Positions 1-12,721 of a stretch of DNA of 17,518 bases are shown one piece after another. A model generated the notes under the pieces. That model was not told the origin of the DNA. It was given only the letters and a program-made list of their open reading frames with translations, and did not search any database. The stretch's first letter is position 1; every line of letters begins with the position of its first letter. The position numbers were made by a program, and so were the translations under genes. Source of the DNA: Conidiobolus incongruus B7586 (lineage: Eukaryota > Entomophthoromycota > Entomophthoromycetes > Entomophthorales > Conidiobolaceae); contig JNEM01011561.1 in NCBI GenBank assembly GCA_000697335.1, positions 1-17,518 on the forward strand. Reading direction: 5' to 3'.

Positions 1-3000
1 TTGAATTTCCTTAAACCTACCAATATCACTGTTATTGGAGGTTTTCCTCTTGGGTTGACTCCTTATCAAGTTAGTCAGGATTCTAAGCCCTCTTTATTTG
101 TTGATCTTGCTATTCACCTTCCAACTGAATTATTTCAGCCCAAAGATTTTGTAAATTATCGTTATTTCTACAAAAAGGCTTATTATCTAGCTAGTTTAGC
201 CAAGCAAATATCTAAAGCTAAAACTGACTTGAAATTCGATTTACAATACGAGTTTTTACATCAATCTGATCTATCTCCTATATTGCTTGTTCAATTTCAT
301 GTCAAATCATCTGTCAGATTCTACATCAGATTATTTCCAACCATCAGCCATGACACATTTAAATTAGCTCGCTTCTCTCCTTTGAAGCATAATATTCGAC
401 TTCACTCTCAATCAGAACAAGAAACTGGACCCGCTACCCCTTACTATAATACTCATCTCGCTCGTGATACTCTTTTGGTGCCTCACACCACATTTTTACA
501 TCAATTTACTAATACTTCTCCTGAATTCGCCACTGCAGTTCAATTGGGTAAAATTTGGCTCCAGCAGCGATCTATTGGTAAGGGTGGGTTGATCGGTAAA
601 GGATTCAACGGATTTGTATTTGCTATGATTCTCGCTCATCTTCTCAAACCTTCTTCTGCCGGAGGTAAACTCAGCAGAGGGTTTAGCAGTTTCCAATTAT
701 TTAGAGGTACTATTGACTATTTAGGTAAGTAATAACAGCTATATTTAAACATCTTAAAACTAAATATTATTTAGCTCAGTTAGATATCGCCAAGGAGCCT
801 ATCGTTATTGGAAGATCTCAAGACCAAATTAATGTAATTATTCCTATACTTTTCAATTGATTTTATTTTCTAACATTTTCCTAGTTTTCGTTGGAAAATT
901 TCACTTCGGTATTTCCAGTAGTAATTTTGGATCCCACTGGAACTATCAATCTTGTTCCCCATTTGTCATTGAATGATTGGAAATTAATCCAAAGCGAATT
1001 TAAGCATACTTCTCTTCTTTTATCTGACAAAAAGATCGACCACTTTTCGGACATCTTTTTGACTGACCTTGCTAAGAATCCTTTATCTAGATTCGATCAT
1101 ATTATCAAGTAAATATTAGCTTTAGACATTCGATAAAATTTATTAATTTTTCTATAGATTGAAGGATTTGACTCTTCCCTCCGAACAAATCACTCCTTCT
1201 CAATCTATTGAGTTTGAAAATAATTCATTTTTACTTCAAACAAAACTTGTACCAGAGTTACTTAAGAGAGGTTTAACCGATCGAGTGGATCATATTGTCT
1301 CTTATTTCTCAGACTCTTCACCATGGAGTATTAATCAATCACCTCCAAATGATCAAATAAACGATCACTTTATTGGCTTAATTTTGAATCCTCAACACTT
1401 TGGAAGATTAGTTGATCGTGGTCCATCCCCTCAAGATGTTCAACTTGCTGAAGAATTCAGAAAGCTTTGGGGTGATAAAGCAGAACTAAGACGCTTCCAA
1501 GATGGTGCCATTGTTGAAAGTGTTGTTTGGAAAGCTGATCACTTAAAAGATAGACGCGATATTGTTCCTACTATGGTCAAGTATCTACTCAAGCGCCACT
1601 ATCAAGCTACTCCCCGTTCTTTAGTTTATTGGGGAAATCAACTGACCAAACTTATTGATCTCAATGATAAATCATACCGTGGCAAGAAGGAATACAAGTT
1701 ATCAACCAAAGGATTCCAACCTTTCATTGATCAAATGGATGGCTTGGTTAAAGTGATGAAAAAACTTACTTCAGTTCCGTTGGATATTGTCTCAAGTATT
1801 GGCTTATCTTCTGCATATAAAAACACTTCTGTATTTTATCCCACTTCTGCTAATCTCTCAGAACTTGCCCAGATGCCTACAACATGCAGATTTATCCAAG
1901 GTCACGATATTAATTTTGAGCTTGAATTATCTTCTGATTGGCCTGATGATCTTGTTGCTATCCAACGTTTGAAATCTGCTTTTTATATTAAAATTGCATC
2001 CGAATTGAACAGCAAAGGAGATCGCTATAACTGCAAAGTAGTGCATCAACATATTAACCGTAATCTTCCAGAAATTTCAGTATCTAGTTATCTTGCTGTC
2101 TGGACATCTGCAGGTTATCTCTTCCGTTGCTTCATTTACCATCCTAAAGAGCTTGATCTTCTCCGAGCTGGAGCCAAGGATAATAAATTATCTCGTCTCG
2201 AATTAGAACAGTTCGATAAGGCATTAAAATTATATAACTCTAGATTCGTATACCAGCCATTCTTAGCAGTCAGGATCCATACCTTATGCCTTAAGTACAC
2301 TAGTATGTCTACTCTTATTCGTATTGCCAAACGTTGGATTGCACGTCATTATCTTAGTGAATTTGTCAACGAATCTATTGTCGAACTCTTATGTAGTTAT
2401 ATCTATGTTCATCATGGCTCCCTTCCCACACCTCATAGCGTAACCACTGCTTTCTATCGTTTCTTACATTTGATTTCACAATTCGACTTCAAAAACAATC
2501 CATTAATTATTGATTTTGATCAAGACATGTCTATCAAATTCAGACAAGATGCCGAAGATAAATTTAATAGTAAATTCATTCAAGGCACTCAGCAACATCC
2601 TGGTATTTGTATTGTGACTAAGATTGACGAAGATGGTACAAGTTACCTCGATGCTTCCATTCCAAAACCCATTATGTCTAGATTGAAAAAATTGGCCCAA
2701 GCTGGTTTGCAATGCTTGAAATCTATCACTGATCAAATTGAAAGTAAAAGCTGCGATCAGCTTGTCGATGTAAGTATTTATTATTCCATTTTGATATGTA
2801 TTGACAAATTTATATTTTAGACCGTTTTCACTACTTCAACGGAAGGCTATGATTTCATTTTAGACTTAAATGTGGAACACTTGACCCGATATTTCCAAAA
2901 CTATACCCTTGATCCCGAATATGTAGAATCCTCAGTAATCAGATCTGATCAAATTGAACCTATTGATCCCCACTCTGCAGAATTCGATCCCGTAGAAATG

Positions 3001-3370
3001 TATTTAACTTTATTGAAGGTAATCTAAATTAATAGTCATCTCTTATACAATGAGTAATTTATATGAAATTATTTAGGAAACCTACAAAGATCAAATTTTG
3101 TTCTTCAATGATCCCTTCGGTGGAACCCAAATTGCAGGTTTATTTAATCCTCACTACTTCAGCCATCCCGTCAGTTTAAAGGTTAACTTGGGCTTCAACT
3201 TTTCTGTTCATGTAAGATTTAATATGTGATTTTTACAAAGATCAATTATTAATAAACTTTGATTTTAGGAGGCTACATCTGCTCAAGTGAATGGTAATAG
3301 AGATGCTGTACTTGGTGAAATAGTCAGATTGGGACAAGGGCTCATTAAACAAGTTCACATTAACAATTAA
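1..3370 (+). CDS. UTP22: UTP22/NOL6 (Nrap family) small-subunit processome protein, 5'-partial
   Basis: Nucleolar protein of the 90S pre-ribosome/small-subunit processome; in yeast it joins Rrp7 in the UTP-C module and is needed for 18S rRNA maturation. The Nrap family has nucleotidyltransferase-like folds thought to be non-catalytic. Exons: 1-724, 775-833, 885-1108, 1158-2769, 2821-3018, 3077-3211, 3269-3370 (stop TAA); all junctions are GT-AG and keep frame. The visible part is 1,017 residues; yeast Utp22 is about 1,240, so roughly 200 N-terminal residues lie left of the window. Family signatures seen: FQPKDFVNYRYFYKKAYYLA (residues ~45-64), TPYYNTHLARD (~146), AVQLGKIWLQQRSIGKG (~178), a GTINLVPHLSLNDWKLIQSE block (~278), RLVDRGPSPQD (~419), ELRRFQDGAIVESVVW (~445-460) and, in exon 6, NDPFGGTQIAGLFNP near the C-terminus. 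Same strand as KRI1, whose start lies 231 bp downstream. No in-frame stop interrupts the exons. Confidence 0.95.
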
Positions 3371-3402
3371 TTTAACACCATTTTTAGAACTAACATTAGA
3401 AA

Positions 3403-3408
3403 AATAAA
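3403..3408 (+). promoter_or_regulatory. Putative poly(A) signal AATAAA of UTP22
   Basis: A canonical AATAAA hexamer lies 33 nt after the UTP22 stop codon in AT-rich DNA. In a region this AT-rich the hexamer is common by chance, so the position relative to the stop is the main support. Confidence 0.4.
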
Positions 3409-3431
3409 TTATTATTTTAATGATTACATTC

Positions 3432-3448
3432 TTATTTATTTATTTATT
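3432..3448. repeat. Short (TTTA)n microsatellite
   Basis: About four copies of a TTTA unit in the 231-bp intergenic stretch between UTP22 and KRI1. The rest of that stretch is AT-rich and must contain the UTP22 terminator and the KRI1 promoter. I see no PAC-like (GCGATGAG) ribosome-biogenesis promoter element there. Confidence 0.6.
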
Positions 3449-3601
3449 CATTATTTTTTAATTTTCGTTTTTTATTCAGCTTTGTTGATTAAATATTTCA
3501 TATATTGCTAAAATCAAATATATCCCATAAAATAATATTTTGAGAAAAAAATATAAATAAATGAAACCACTACAAATTCAAATTTTATTAAATGTAATAA
3601 A

Positions 3602-5542
<1,941 letters not shown>

Positions 5543-5806
5543 TATCGATAATGACAGATTCATTTTTTCAAAATTCATATTATTAGATTTTAATGTAATC
5601 AATAAATTTTTTGTTCATTATTTATAATTCAATTTTATTAAAGTATTTTGAAATTAATATTTAAAATTTAATTATTCTAGTTAATTTTACATTTATCCCA
5701 ATGAAAATTAGTTTTATTAAATAACACATTTCAAGATTCATAAATTTGAAATTTGCATATATATTAGTAAAATCTTTAGCATAAGAAATCAAAAAAAAAT
5801 ATACTG
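5543..5806. other. KRI1 3' region and AT-rich spacer, with poly(A) signal
   Basis: AT-rich non-coding DNA after the KRI1 stop. AATAAA at 5601-5606, 59 nt after the stop, is the likely poly(A) signal. Near its right end a run of nine A (5791-5799) reads as T9 on the minus strand, just past the tRNA-like sequence. No gene is seen. Confidence 0.5.
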
Positions 5807-5901
5807 TGCTCCCAATATCGTTCGAACCCGTGAGTATCGCGTGACCTGGTATAAATTGTTGACTAATAAGTACGATGTATTTACCACTTTGTTAAGGGAG
5901 C
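5807..5901 (-). pseudogene. Degenerate tRNA-like sequence (possible intron-bearing tRNA relic)
   Basis: Read on the minus strand from 5901 to 5807. GCTCCCT at the 5' end and TGGGAGC at the 3' end form an acceptor stem with six of seven pairs, followed by discriminator A. An A-box-like TAACAAAGTGG and a B-box-like GGTTCGAA sit in the right order. ATCGT and GCGAT can form the anticodon stem (one T-G pair), enclosing 31 nt, that is, a 7-nt loop plus about 24 nt of possible intron. A four-base variable loop then precedes a T loop TTCGAAC, and the spacing from there to the 3' end is exactly that of a tRNA. Against function: the D stem does not pair, the T stem pairs at only two of five positions, and there is no U33 in the simplest fold, so no anticodon can be named. 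A T9 run (5799 down to 5791) seven bases past the end would serve as a pol III terminator. It could be a dead tRNA gene or the head of a tRNA-derived SINE. Confidence 0.45.
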
Positions 5902-6967
5902 TTTAATTGTGTTTAATATATAATATTTAATTTCTCATATATGACTTTTTCGTATATTGTAGTTAAATGTTCATATGTTCCAACAATTATTTTTACACAA
6001 TCAATGGATGAATTTTTCCAATTCTGAATTTAACAAGAACATCGTGTTTAAAATATATAGAATTTGATAAAAAATTCAGGATTACTAAATTATCAATTAT
6101 ATCAGACAATATTTAGTATTGAATAAATTTGTTGAAAACATATCATTATATCCTTGAATTACTATTCTTTTAAAAATGATAATTGATATTACCATATTAT
6201 TTAAATATTCCTCATTCACTTTAGTTTATATATTTATGATTCTATGTTTGGTTATATTTTTAAAATTTTGTAATGACGAAGCTCAGATATTTAAACGATT
6301 ATTATTAATTCTTGGAATTAATTTATTGCCAATAGATATAATTTGTATTTATGTAATTATGGAGTTTATATCATTGATTTTAAAATAAACATTGCTGTTA
6401 ATACAATTGTAACCGTAATTGAATCTTTACTATTTTCTTTTAGTACGAAAAATTTGAATTTGATATTTGATTGATGTATTTTCAAATCCATATAACTGTT
6501 AAAAATTCTAATTCAAATAGTTATATTGTTTTAAATTAATAACTTATTGCCACTTTGTAGGCAGTTTATTACCTTATTTTATTATCCAATTGAATATCTG
6601 GAAATTTCAAAAAAAACTTAGTAAAAATATCATTTCATGTTTTTATATTATTTTTCTAAAAAAAATTAACCTTATAAGCTATCTTGCAAAAAATACTATT
6701 TAAATTTGGATATATATGATGATATTTATTAAATTCTTGAAAAGTATTCAAATCATAATATTATTTCAATATAACTAATTATAAACACATTAAATAATCA
6801 ATAAACTTAATTTATTTTTGTAATTAATTAGATATTAATATATTTCAACCTGATTTTCGTATTTCGGCAAATAATAAAATTATATTCAATTTTTGATATA
6901 ATTTTATTTCAAGTGCTATCAATCAAGCTATATTCCATATTATATAATATACATTATTATACTATTA

Positions 6968-6970
<3 letters not shown>

Positions 6971-6998
<28 letters not shown>
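6971..6998. repeat. (TA)14 dinucleotide microsatellite
   Basis: Fourteen uninterrupted TA units in the KRI1-RGP1 desert. Likely length-polymorphic between strains. Confidence 0.95.
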
Positions 6999-7001
<3 letters not shown>

Positions 7002-7112
7002 GTGGTATTATTGATTAGTAGCATTATGCTAAATTGACAAAAACAAATTATTAAAGCATATCTTTGAAATAGTAAACTTGAATCCAATCCTAAACAATTC
7101 ATCAATAAACCT

Positions 7113-7212
7113 TGAAAATAATAATAAACATAGTTTGATTCGAAAAAAATCTGTTATATAATTATATGGTGTAATGCCAACATCAAACTATATAAGAATA
7201 TTATTATTTTCA
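7113..7212. repeat. Imperfect inverted repeat, about 100 bp
   Basis: Left arm: TGAAAATAATAATA at 7113-7126 and ATAGTTTGAT at 7130-7139. Right arm: their exact reverse complements, ATCAAACTAT at 7182-7191 and TATTATTATTTTCA at 7199-7212. So 24 paired bases occur in two blocks, separated by a 3-nt/7-nt internal loop and closed by a 42-nt loop. It could be a MITE-like remnant or a hairpin-forming element; no target-site duplication was established. Confidence 0.6.
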
Positions 7213-8309
7213 CAGTTAAACGTTGCAACTGAGCATGCCATAAAGTTTTAAAATTTATTAGAAGCAATTATTTATTAATATTTAAAATAAATATGTGAAA
7301 CTTAATATAATAAAAATATTGTTATTAATATTTAACTTCTACAGTTAACAATTTATATGTAAAAATATATATTTTATATTTAATGACGTTATATTTAGGC
7401 TTAAATTTTTCTATGTTATTTTCATTAAATATTTTACTATTAGAACAATTTTAAAAGATATAATTTATGATTTTAGGTGATTATGAGATTAAATAACTTT
7501 GAATATTTGAAAAATTATACAGAATTAAAATTTATAACAGAGTAAATTATAATTGCAAGAATATTAATAATTTTCAATATATATTTATAACTGCTAATAC
7601 TATATATTTGAAACTGTATAAAATAATCTAATATATAATTTGTTCAAAAACTAATTTGTCTTTGAACAGTGTAATAATAAACGATTTCAATTTTTTATAT
7701 TATTTAGCATATTATATAATTATTTAAATTATATTTTAAAATCGTATAGAAAGAGAGTATATAATATAAAAATTCTTAGAGATAAGTGAAAATGTAAATT
7801 TATTGAAATTAATAATTACTTCATTTTTCGTTATGTATAGTCATTGTTTTTATATTAAAATTAAATTTAGAGAAAGAATTTAAGTGTATGTTTTCTATAT
7901 ATTAATATAAAAAAGTCAAATCATTTTTCATATATTCAATATTATAGCAAAAACCATGAAGACTAATTGTTTATTTTTCTTAAATTTAACAATTTTAATA
8001 CCTTTCAATATAAAAATAGATTATTTTTAAGACGTTAAATCAAATAAAATCCTGAATGTTTTAATTAATGTTTTGGGTAATTAAAACTATTTACATTTAG
8101 TATGTGATATTCATGGATTGAATTTCATTCCATAATCGTATTTATTAATCCATTCAAGATAATAAAATAAATTTATTCAATGTTATTGTATTTGCTATTA
8201 ATCATTATATTCAACTTATTAATTTTATAACTTATTAAAAACTGCTAATAATATAATTAATAGATAAGTAAATAACCACAGTTTAAATTAAAGGCATATT
8301 ATATTTTCA

Positions 8310-10470
8310 ATGGTAGTCCTTGTTGAATGTACATTTGGTCAAAATGGAGTATTCTATGCAGGAGAAAAATTGACATGTACTTTAAAATTTACGAATACGA
8401 GCCAAAAAACTTTGGGCTCTACCGATGGGTCATACCGACCTTCAGAAGATTTTAACCATCCTCAAAGTTCCCGTTCAAGTATTGAATCCAATTTTGGTAG
8501 AGTGAATGCTTCAGGATTCGCCCCTAAAAAGTCAAATCATTCAAATAAAAATAGACTCAGTAGCTTAGCTAATATTTCTGACAAGCCTGAGGGAACAGCT
8601 ATTCATAAACCCAGTCAATCACTGTCTCATATTCAATTGGATACAGTCAAAAATGCGAGTCAAACCGATTTAAGAGCACCTTCACCTGTGACTGGAGCTT
8701 CAGCAGTGCGTACAAGTCGTCCTAATTCCGTATCGTCTTGGTTTGCGCCATTTTTCTCGCCTTCTCCTGATCCTTCCAATGGTACATATTTTATATTTAT
8801 TAGTATTGAAAAATATTTTTTAACTTGAAGTAGAGCCAAAAGAAGAAAAATTATTATGGGGTCATGTACAATTAGTAGGCCATTTTATGGTGGATTCTAA
8901 TCTCATTCCACTCAATTTAATTAATGAAGCCAAGGCCACGGAACAGACTGCTTCCCCCAATATCAGAAATCAGACCTACGGAGGAGGCTCATTTCATACG
9001 AATCCAACTTCTATCAACCCTTTTGGTAGCTCTATCAATACAGTGAGGTTAACGAGTGGTGATTCTAATAAAGGGTTAGGTAAGTTACAATTGTTAATAT
9101 AATATTTATACAATATATTTATTGATATTTATTTTTGATATAGAGCAAAATAATGTTTTTCCAGTATTCTCGACACCGCCATCAGTATTATTTTGTGATT
9201 TAACACTACCTTTGGGCGAGTCACGGACTTGTAAGTTTTATTTTATTATAGCCAATCATTGTGAACTGATCATTCAACTTGAATTAATTCAACAGATCAA
9301 TATGAAATCAAGTTACCCAGCCATTTACCGCCTACATATCGTGGAAAATCATTCAAAATCCTATACTATTTGATTTTGGGCACCCAAAGAGAGAAAATTT
9401 CAAATGATACTAACAAAATTCAATTACCCTTCAGATTATTTAGTCCTGTTAATATGAAATCAGGAATGCCTGAATTATTCGATATTTTACAACCTAAAAT
9501 ATTGATTAAGGATGATTCCGTTATTAAAAATTTGGATAATAAGATATTAAAAAGAAGGTCTATAACTGGAAAAAAACGTAATTGATGCTAGTAATTGATT
9601 AGTGTTGCAACTAACATGAATATATTTTTAGATCTTCAGTTAAATACAGATGATTTTATAGATTTTGCAATATCCAGTCTAGAATCTCAGAAAGAAAATG
9701 GCAACCAAGAAAATGATGACGAAATGGAGAGTTTTGCACTTAATCAAAATTCTGAAGATCATTTAAATCATTCAACCTCAATATTGAGTGTGTTGCAATT
9801 GTCTAACCGTAGTCGAAGTGGTAATATTTATTGTAAACTATTTTATGTTAAAACTAAGTTTTATTTTAATAGCAAGTATCAATATCCACAAAGATGATAC
9901 TGTTGTGGCAAAGATATCATTAAGAAAGAGTCATTATAGAATTGGTGAGACTTGTCATGGTGTTGTTGAATTTTTATCGTCCCCTATTAAATGTTTACAG
10001 GTAATGTACAATAGTACTTTTATTTCAATCTCGTTAATATAAATTTTATCAAACCTTAGATTGTAATTAGCCTTGAAAGTTATGAGAGTATTGTTCAAAG
10101 TTTCACCACTTTGACCAGTTCTCAAATAGATCAATACACTAAAATTGTTCACTCAGAAACGATGAAAGTGTGTAGTAACCTTGAAAGGACTGGATTTTCC
10201 CTTACGATTCCATCTACTTGCTCCCAAGCATTTAAGACATCAATCGCAAATTATCAATACCGACTCAAGCTGGACTTTTTGACCTATGTCAAGGAGCTGA
10301 ATGGCGTTGGATCAGTCCAGGTCAACACTCATCACAATTTGAATAAGGTGATGGGACCAAATAATTCTGAATTTGAAAGATTCAGCTGTCTAGTACCCCT
10401 TAATGTAATACCAACAGATTTGGAGGGAGCTAAGTTATATCGTCATCAACACAATTTTGAATTGGGATAA
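8310..10470 (+). CDS. RGP1: RGP1, subunit of the Ric1-Rgp1 Rab6/Ypt6 exchange factor
   Basis: Partner of Ric1 in the guanine-nucleotide exchange factor that activates Rab6/Ypt6 on Golgi membranes for endosome-to-Golgi traffic (known from yeast and human). Exons: 8310-8781, 8834-9079, 9144-9230, 9296-9577, 9632-9820, 9873-10000, 10060-10470 (stop TAA), giving 604 residues; yeast Rgp1 is 663. Start at the ATG at 8310: VVLVECTFGQNGVFYAGEKL and TCTLKFTN match the family's N-terminal arrestin-like beta-strands. Residues ~35-157 are a Ser/Asn/Pro-rich low-complexity insert. Then come LLWGHVQLVGHFMVD (~164-178), VLFCDLTLPLGESRTYQYEI (~254-273), LPSHLPPTYRGKSFKILYYL with ILGTQ (~275-299), an acidic Asn/Ser linker (~364-425), VAKISLRKSHYRIGETCHG (~436-454), IKCLQ-IVISLESYES (~464-478) and the end block FERFSCLVPLNVIPTD (~572-587). 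Five of six introns are phase 1. The first acceptor is a tandem AAGTAG. Confidence 0.93.
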
Positions 10471-11098
10471 CTATTTAATACTTATCCTAATTTTAATTAA
10501 ATCGAATTGTTTTCAATTAGTTAGCGTACTAGAACAATCTCGTCTCTTAACACATTTTCACATAATCGCTTCTCCTTATTCATTCTGTATCATTTCCATC
10601 CTTCTGGTCATTATACAGTTTGATTTTTAATATATTGAATATTCTTCAATTTATTTTATTATTCTTCATAATTTATGTATATATTCCAATTTAATATTCA
10701 ACTACAATAAAATCTTTTTAAATATAGGTAGATTAAGTATGAGAAACTATTTTTAATTATAAAGTTCATTTATTAAGAATTCATAAAAGATAATAATATC
10801 AAAAGTGAAAATTTTTAATATTTTATAAATTTAATATTTATACAATGAAATTAAAATATAAATTATATAAAGATAATAATAGTTCAAGAATTTTCAATAT
10901 AATATTAAAAATAAACAATAATTATAATTCCATTAAAATCTAATTTCGCATTTATTTCATACATTACTCAATCAACGACATACCTCAAAACCCATAAGTT
11001 AAAATTAATAATTTTCCCAAGTTGAAATAGATTATTTCAAATGATATTCGATTTTTTAAACTATCAAACGATATTTACTATTCAATAAATAATTTAAT
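10471..11098. other. RGP1 3' region and eIF3j upstream spacer
   Basis: AT-rich non-coding stretch. A pyrimidine-rich segment at about 10530-10620 lies in the probable RGP1 3' UTR. An AATAAA at 10706-10711 (236 nt after the stop) is a possible poly(A) signal. The right half must hold the eIF3j promoter; no convincing TATA box or other element stands out from the background. Confidence 0.5.
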
Positions 11099-12122
11099 AT
11101 GAGTGATTGGGGTAACAATCAGCATTAAAATTGATCATATTACAAATCATCTAATTTTATTATTATAATAAAGAAAACGAAGATTTTGACGATGCTCCCC
11201 AAGTCATCGTTCCTTCTAAAAAATGGGATGACGAAGATGAAGATGACGACGTCAAAGTAATATTATTTTCAATTCAATTTTAATTAAAAATTAATATTTG
11301 AATCTAACTTTAGGAATCCTGGGAAGATTCCGATAAGGAAGAAGAACCTGTCAAGAAAGCCCCCGCCCCCGTCAAAAAAATTCCTTTGGCTCAAAAGATC
11401 GCTGAAAGAGAAGCTAGATTAAAGGAAGAGCAAGAAAAGAAGAGATTAGCTAATGTAAATTTATTTTTCATTTAATTTTTAGGAATTTGAAATTAAAGTA
11501 TGTAATTTAGAGAACTCTTGCTGAAATGACCCCCGAGGAAATTCGCGCTCAAAAGGAAGAGCAAAGAAGACTTCAAGAGGAGTCCGATTTGAATAATGCT
11601 GCTGATCTTTTCGCTGGCGCTACTTTGGGTAATTTCAATGAAATAATATTTGTCAACTTCTTTGAATAAGGTCTTACTGAATACTCCTTTAGCTGACGTT
11701 GATGATGGCTCTGAATCCATTCAAGATTCTCTCAACAACCTTAAAGGTAAAACACTCAAAACTAAAGCCCAATTTGACGAATTGTCCAAAGCCGTCTCTG
11801 AAATCATCCTCAGTAATAAGGTAATCACCCTATTAATTTTTCTCATTTTTACTTAATCTGATATGGTTTGATTTAGAATTCTAGATTTTATCCATCATTC
11901 ATTGAAAGTCTTGTACGTGACATCAGTGATCCTATGAAAGATATGGACATTCGTAAGGTTGCCTCTATCCTCACCGCCATGGCTAATGAGAAGCAAAGAG
12001 CTGCCAAGGATGCCCTCAAGAAGAAAAAGAGCAAGAAGCCTGCTGCCAACGTTCGTGCCGACGATTTCGGAACCCCCGACTACGGTAACGATATGCTCGA
12101 CGACTATGACGATTTCATGTAA
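11099..12122 (+). CDS. HCR1: Translation initiation factor eIF3 subunit j (HCR1)
   Basis: Loosely bound eIF3 subunit that helps eIF3 hold the 40S subunit and the start codon; in yeast it also acts in 20S-to-18S pre-rRNA processing and in termination/recycling with Rli1. Exons: 11099-11111, 11174-11256, 11314-11454, 11511-11628, 11693-11820, 11877-12122 (stop TAA), giving 242 residues against 265 in yeast. The first exon is only 13 nt (MSDW plus one base). The N-terminus MSDWENEDFDDAPQV, then KKWDDEDEDDDVK, is the family's acidic Trp-containing start. A Lys/Glu-rich helix follows (~53-110). EESDLNNAADLFAGATLAD (~101-119) is nearly that of yeast Hcr1, and ILSNKNSRFYPSFIESLVRD with MKDMDIRKVASILTAMANEK forms the conserved C-terminal helical part. 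The end is basic then acidic, closing DDYDDFM as in yeast. C-ending codons (GCC, CTC, GAC, ATC, CCC) are commoner here, chiefly in the last exon, than in the neighbours, which suggests high expression. Confidence 0.94.
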
Positions 12123-12721
12123 TCCAAATTGCACTAAATTTATACAATTACATTTTTTTTATTTAGCCATTTTTAAATTTCAATATTTTTTTAATTATGA
12201 TAATTTAACATACCAATATTTTCTATCAATGCAATTTTGTTTAATAGCTATGTTTTTGTTTATCCACTCTATATATATTAACTAGTTTATCTAATGTCCT
12301 ACTAAGCTGAGATATCAAAGATAATTTTTTGTTAACAATTTATTAATTTTCAAATAAATTTAAGTTTCAATATAAAATCAGTTTTTTTTCATAGTGATTA
12401 AATTAGTAATCAAAATTGATACAAATTATATTAATTTAGAGAAATAAAACTATTTCACCACGTATTCAAAGATATTCTGATTGATATTTATATAATTTTA
12501 ATGGAGAAAGAATTTAAATAATTTTAATTAAAAAATGGAATTTTTTGATTAGAGTTATATCTAAGATGAGTTAACAATAGTTAAATGCAAAAAGTAATAA
12601 TTTATTAAAAAACAAAAATCAAGAATGAATTACATAAATCATCAATTGATATTTAAATTAAATTTTAAAAACGGTTTCTAAGTTTAAATTTGGTTCACTG
12701 AATGAAGTAATTTTAAAGGGT
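12123..12721. other. Convergent spacer between eIF3j and UBA2
   Basis: About 600 bp of AT-rich DNA receiving the 3' ends of both flanking genes. Candidate poly(A) signals are AATAAA at 12353-12358 on the plus strand (231 nt after the eIF3j stop) and AATAAA on the minus strand (TTTATT at 12601-12606, 116 nt after the UBA2 stop). No gene is seen. Confidence 0.55.

Larger units (their letters stand above)
5902..8309. other. AT-rich gene desert between KRI1 and RGP1
   Basis: About 2.4 kb of extremely AT-rich DNA without any open frame that looks coding and no recognisable domain. It includes a (TA)14 tract, an imperfect inverted repeat (7113-7212) and a weak inverted repeat (ATGGATT at 8113-8119 against AATCCAT at 8147-8153). 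The right end must contain the RGP1 promoter; no clear element is visible against the background. Confidence 0.7.

Noticed and set aside
6176-6388. A 70-codon open frame with two hydrophobic stretches (looks like a small membrane protein)
   Set aside because: It lies in very AT-rich DNA where Ile/Leu/Phe/Tyr-rich frames arise by chance; codon make-up is that of the background and no family is recognised.
8113-8153. Short inverted repeat ATGGATT...AATCCAT upstream of RGP1
   Set aside because: Seven paired bases with a 27-nt loop are too weak to call an element in this base composition.
11483-11497. A possible 15-nt micro-exon (EFEIK) in eIF3j intron 3 between TTTTTAG and GTATGT
   Set aside because: It would leave introns of 28 and 13 nt, too short to splice; the simple 56-nt intron gives the conserved protein.
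11959-12285. Plus-strand frame over the last eIF3j exon running into the 3' spacer
   Set aside because: Shifted reading of the eIF3j exon; the true frame has the conserved DDYDDFM end.
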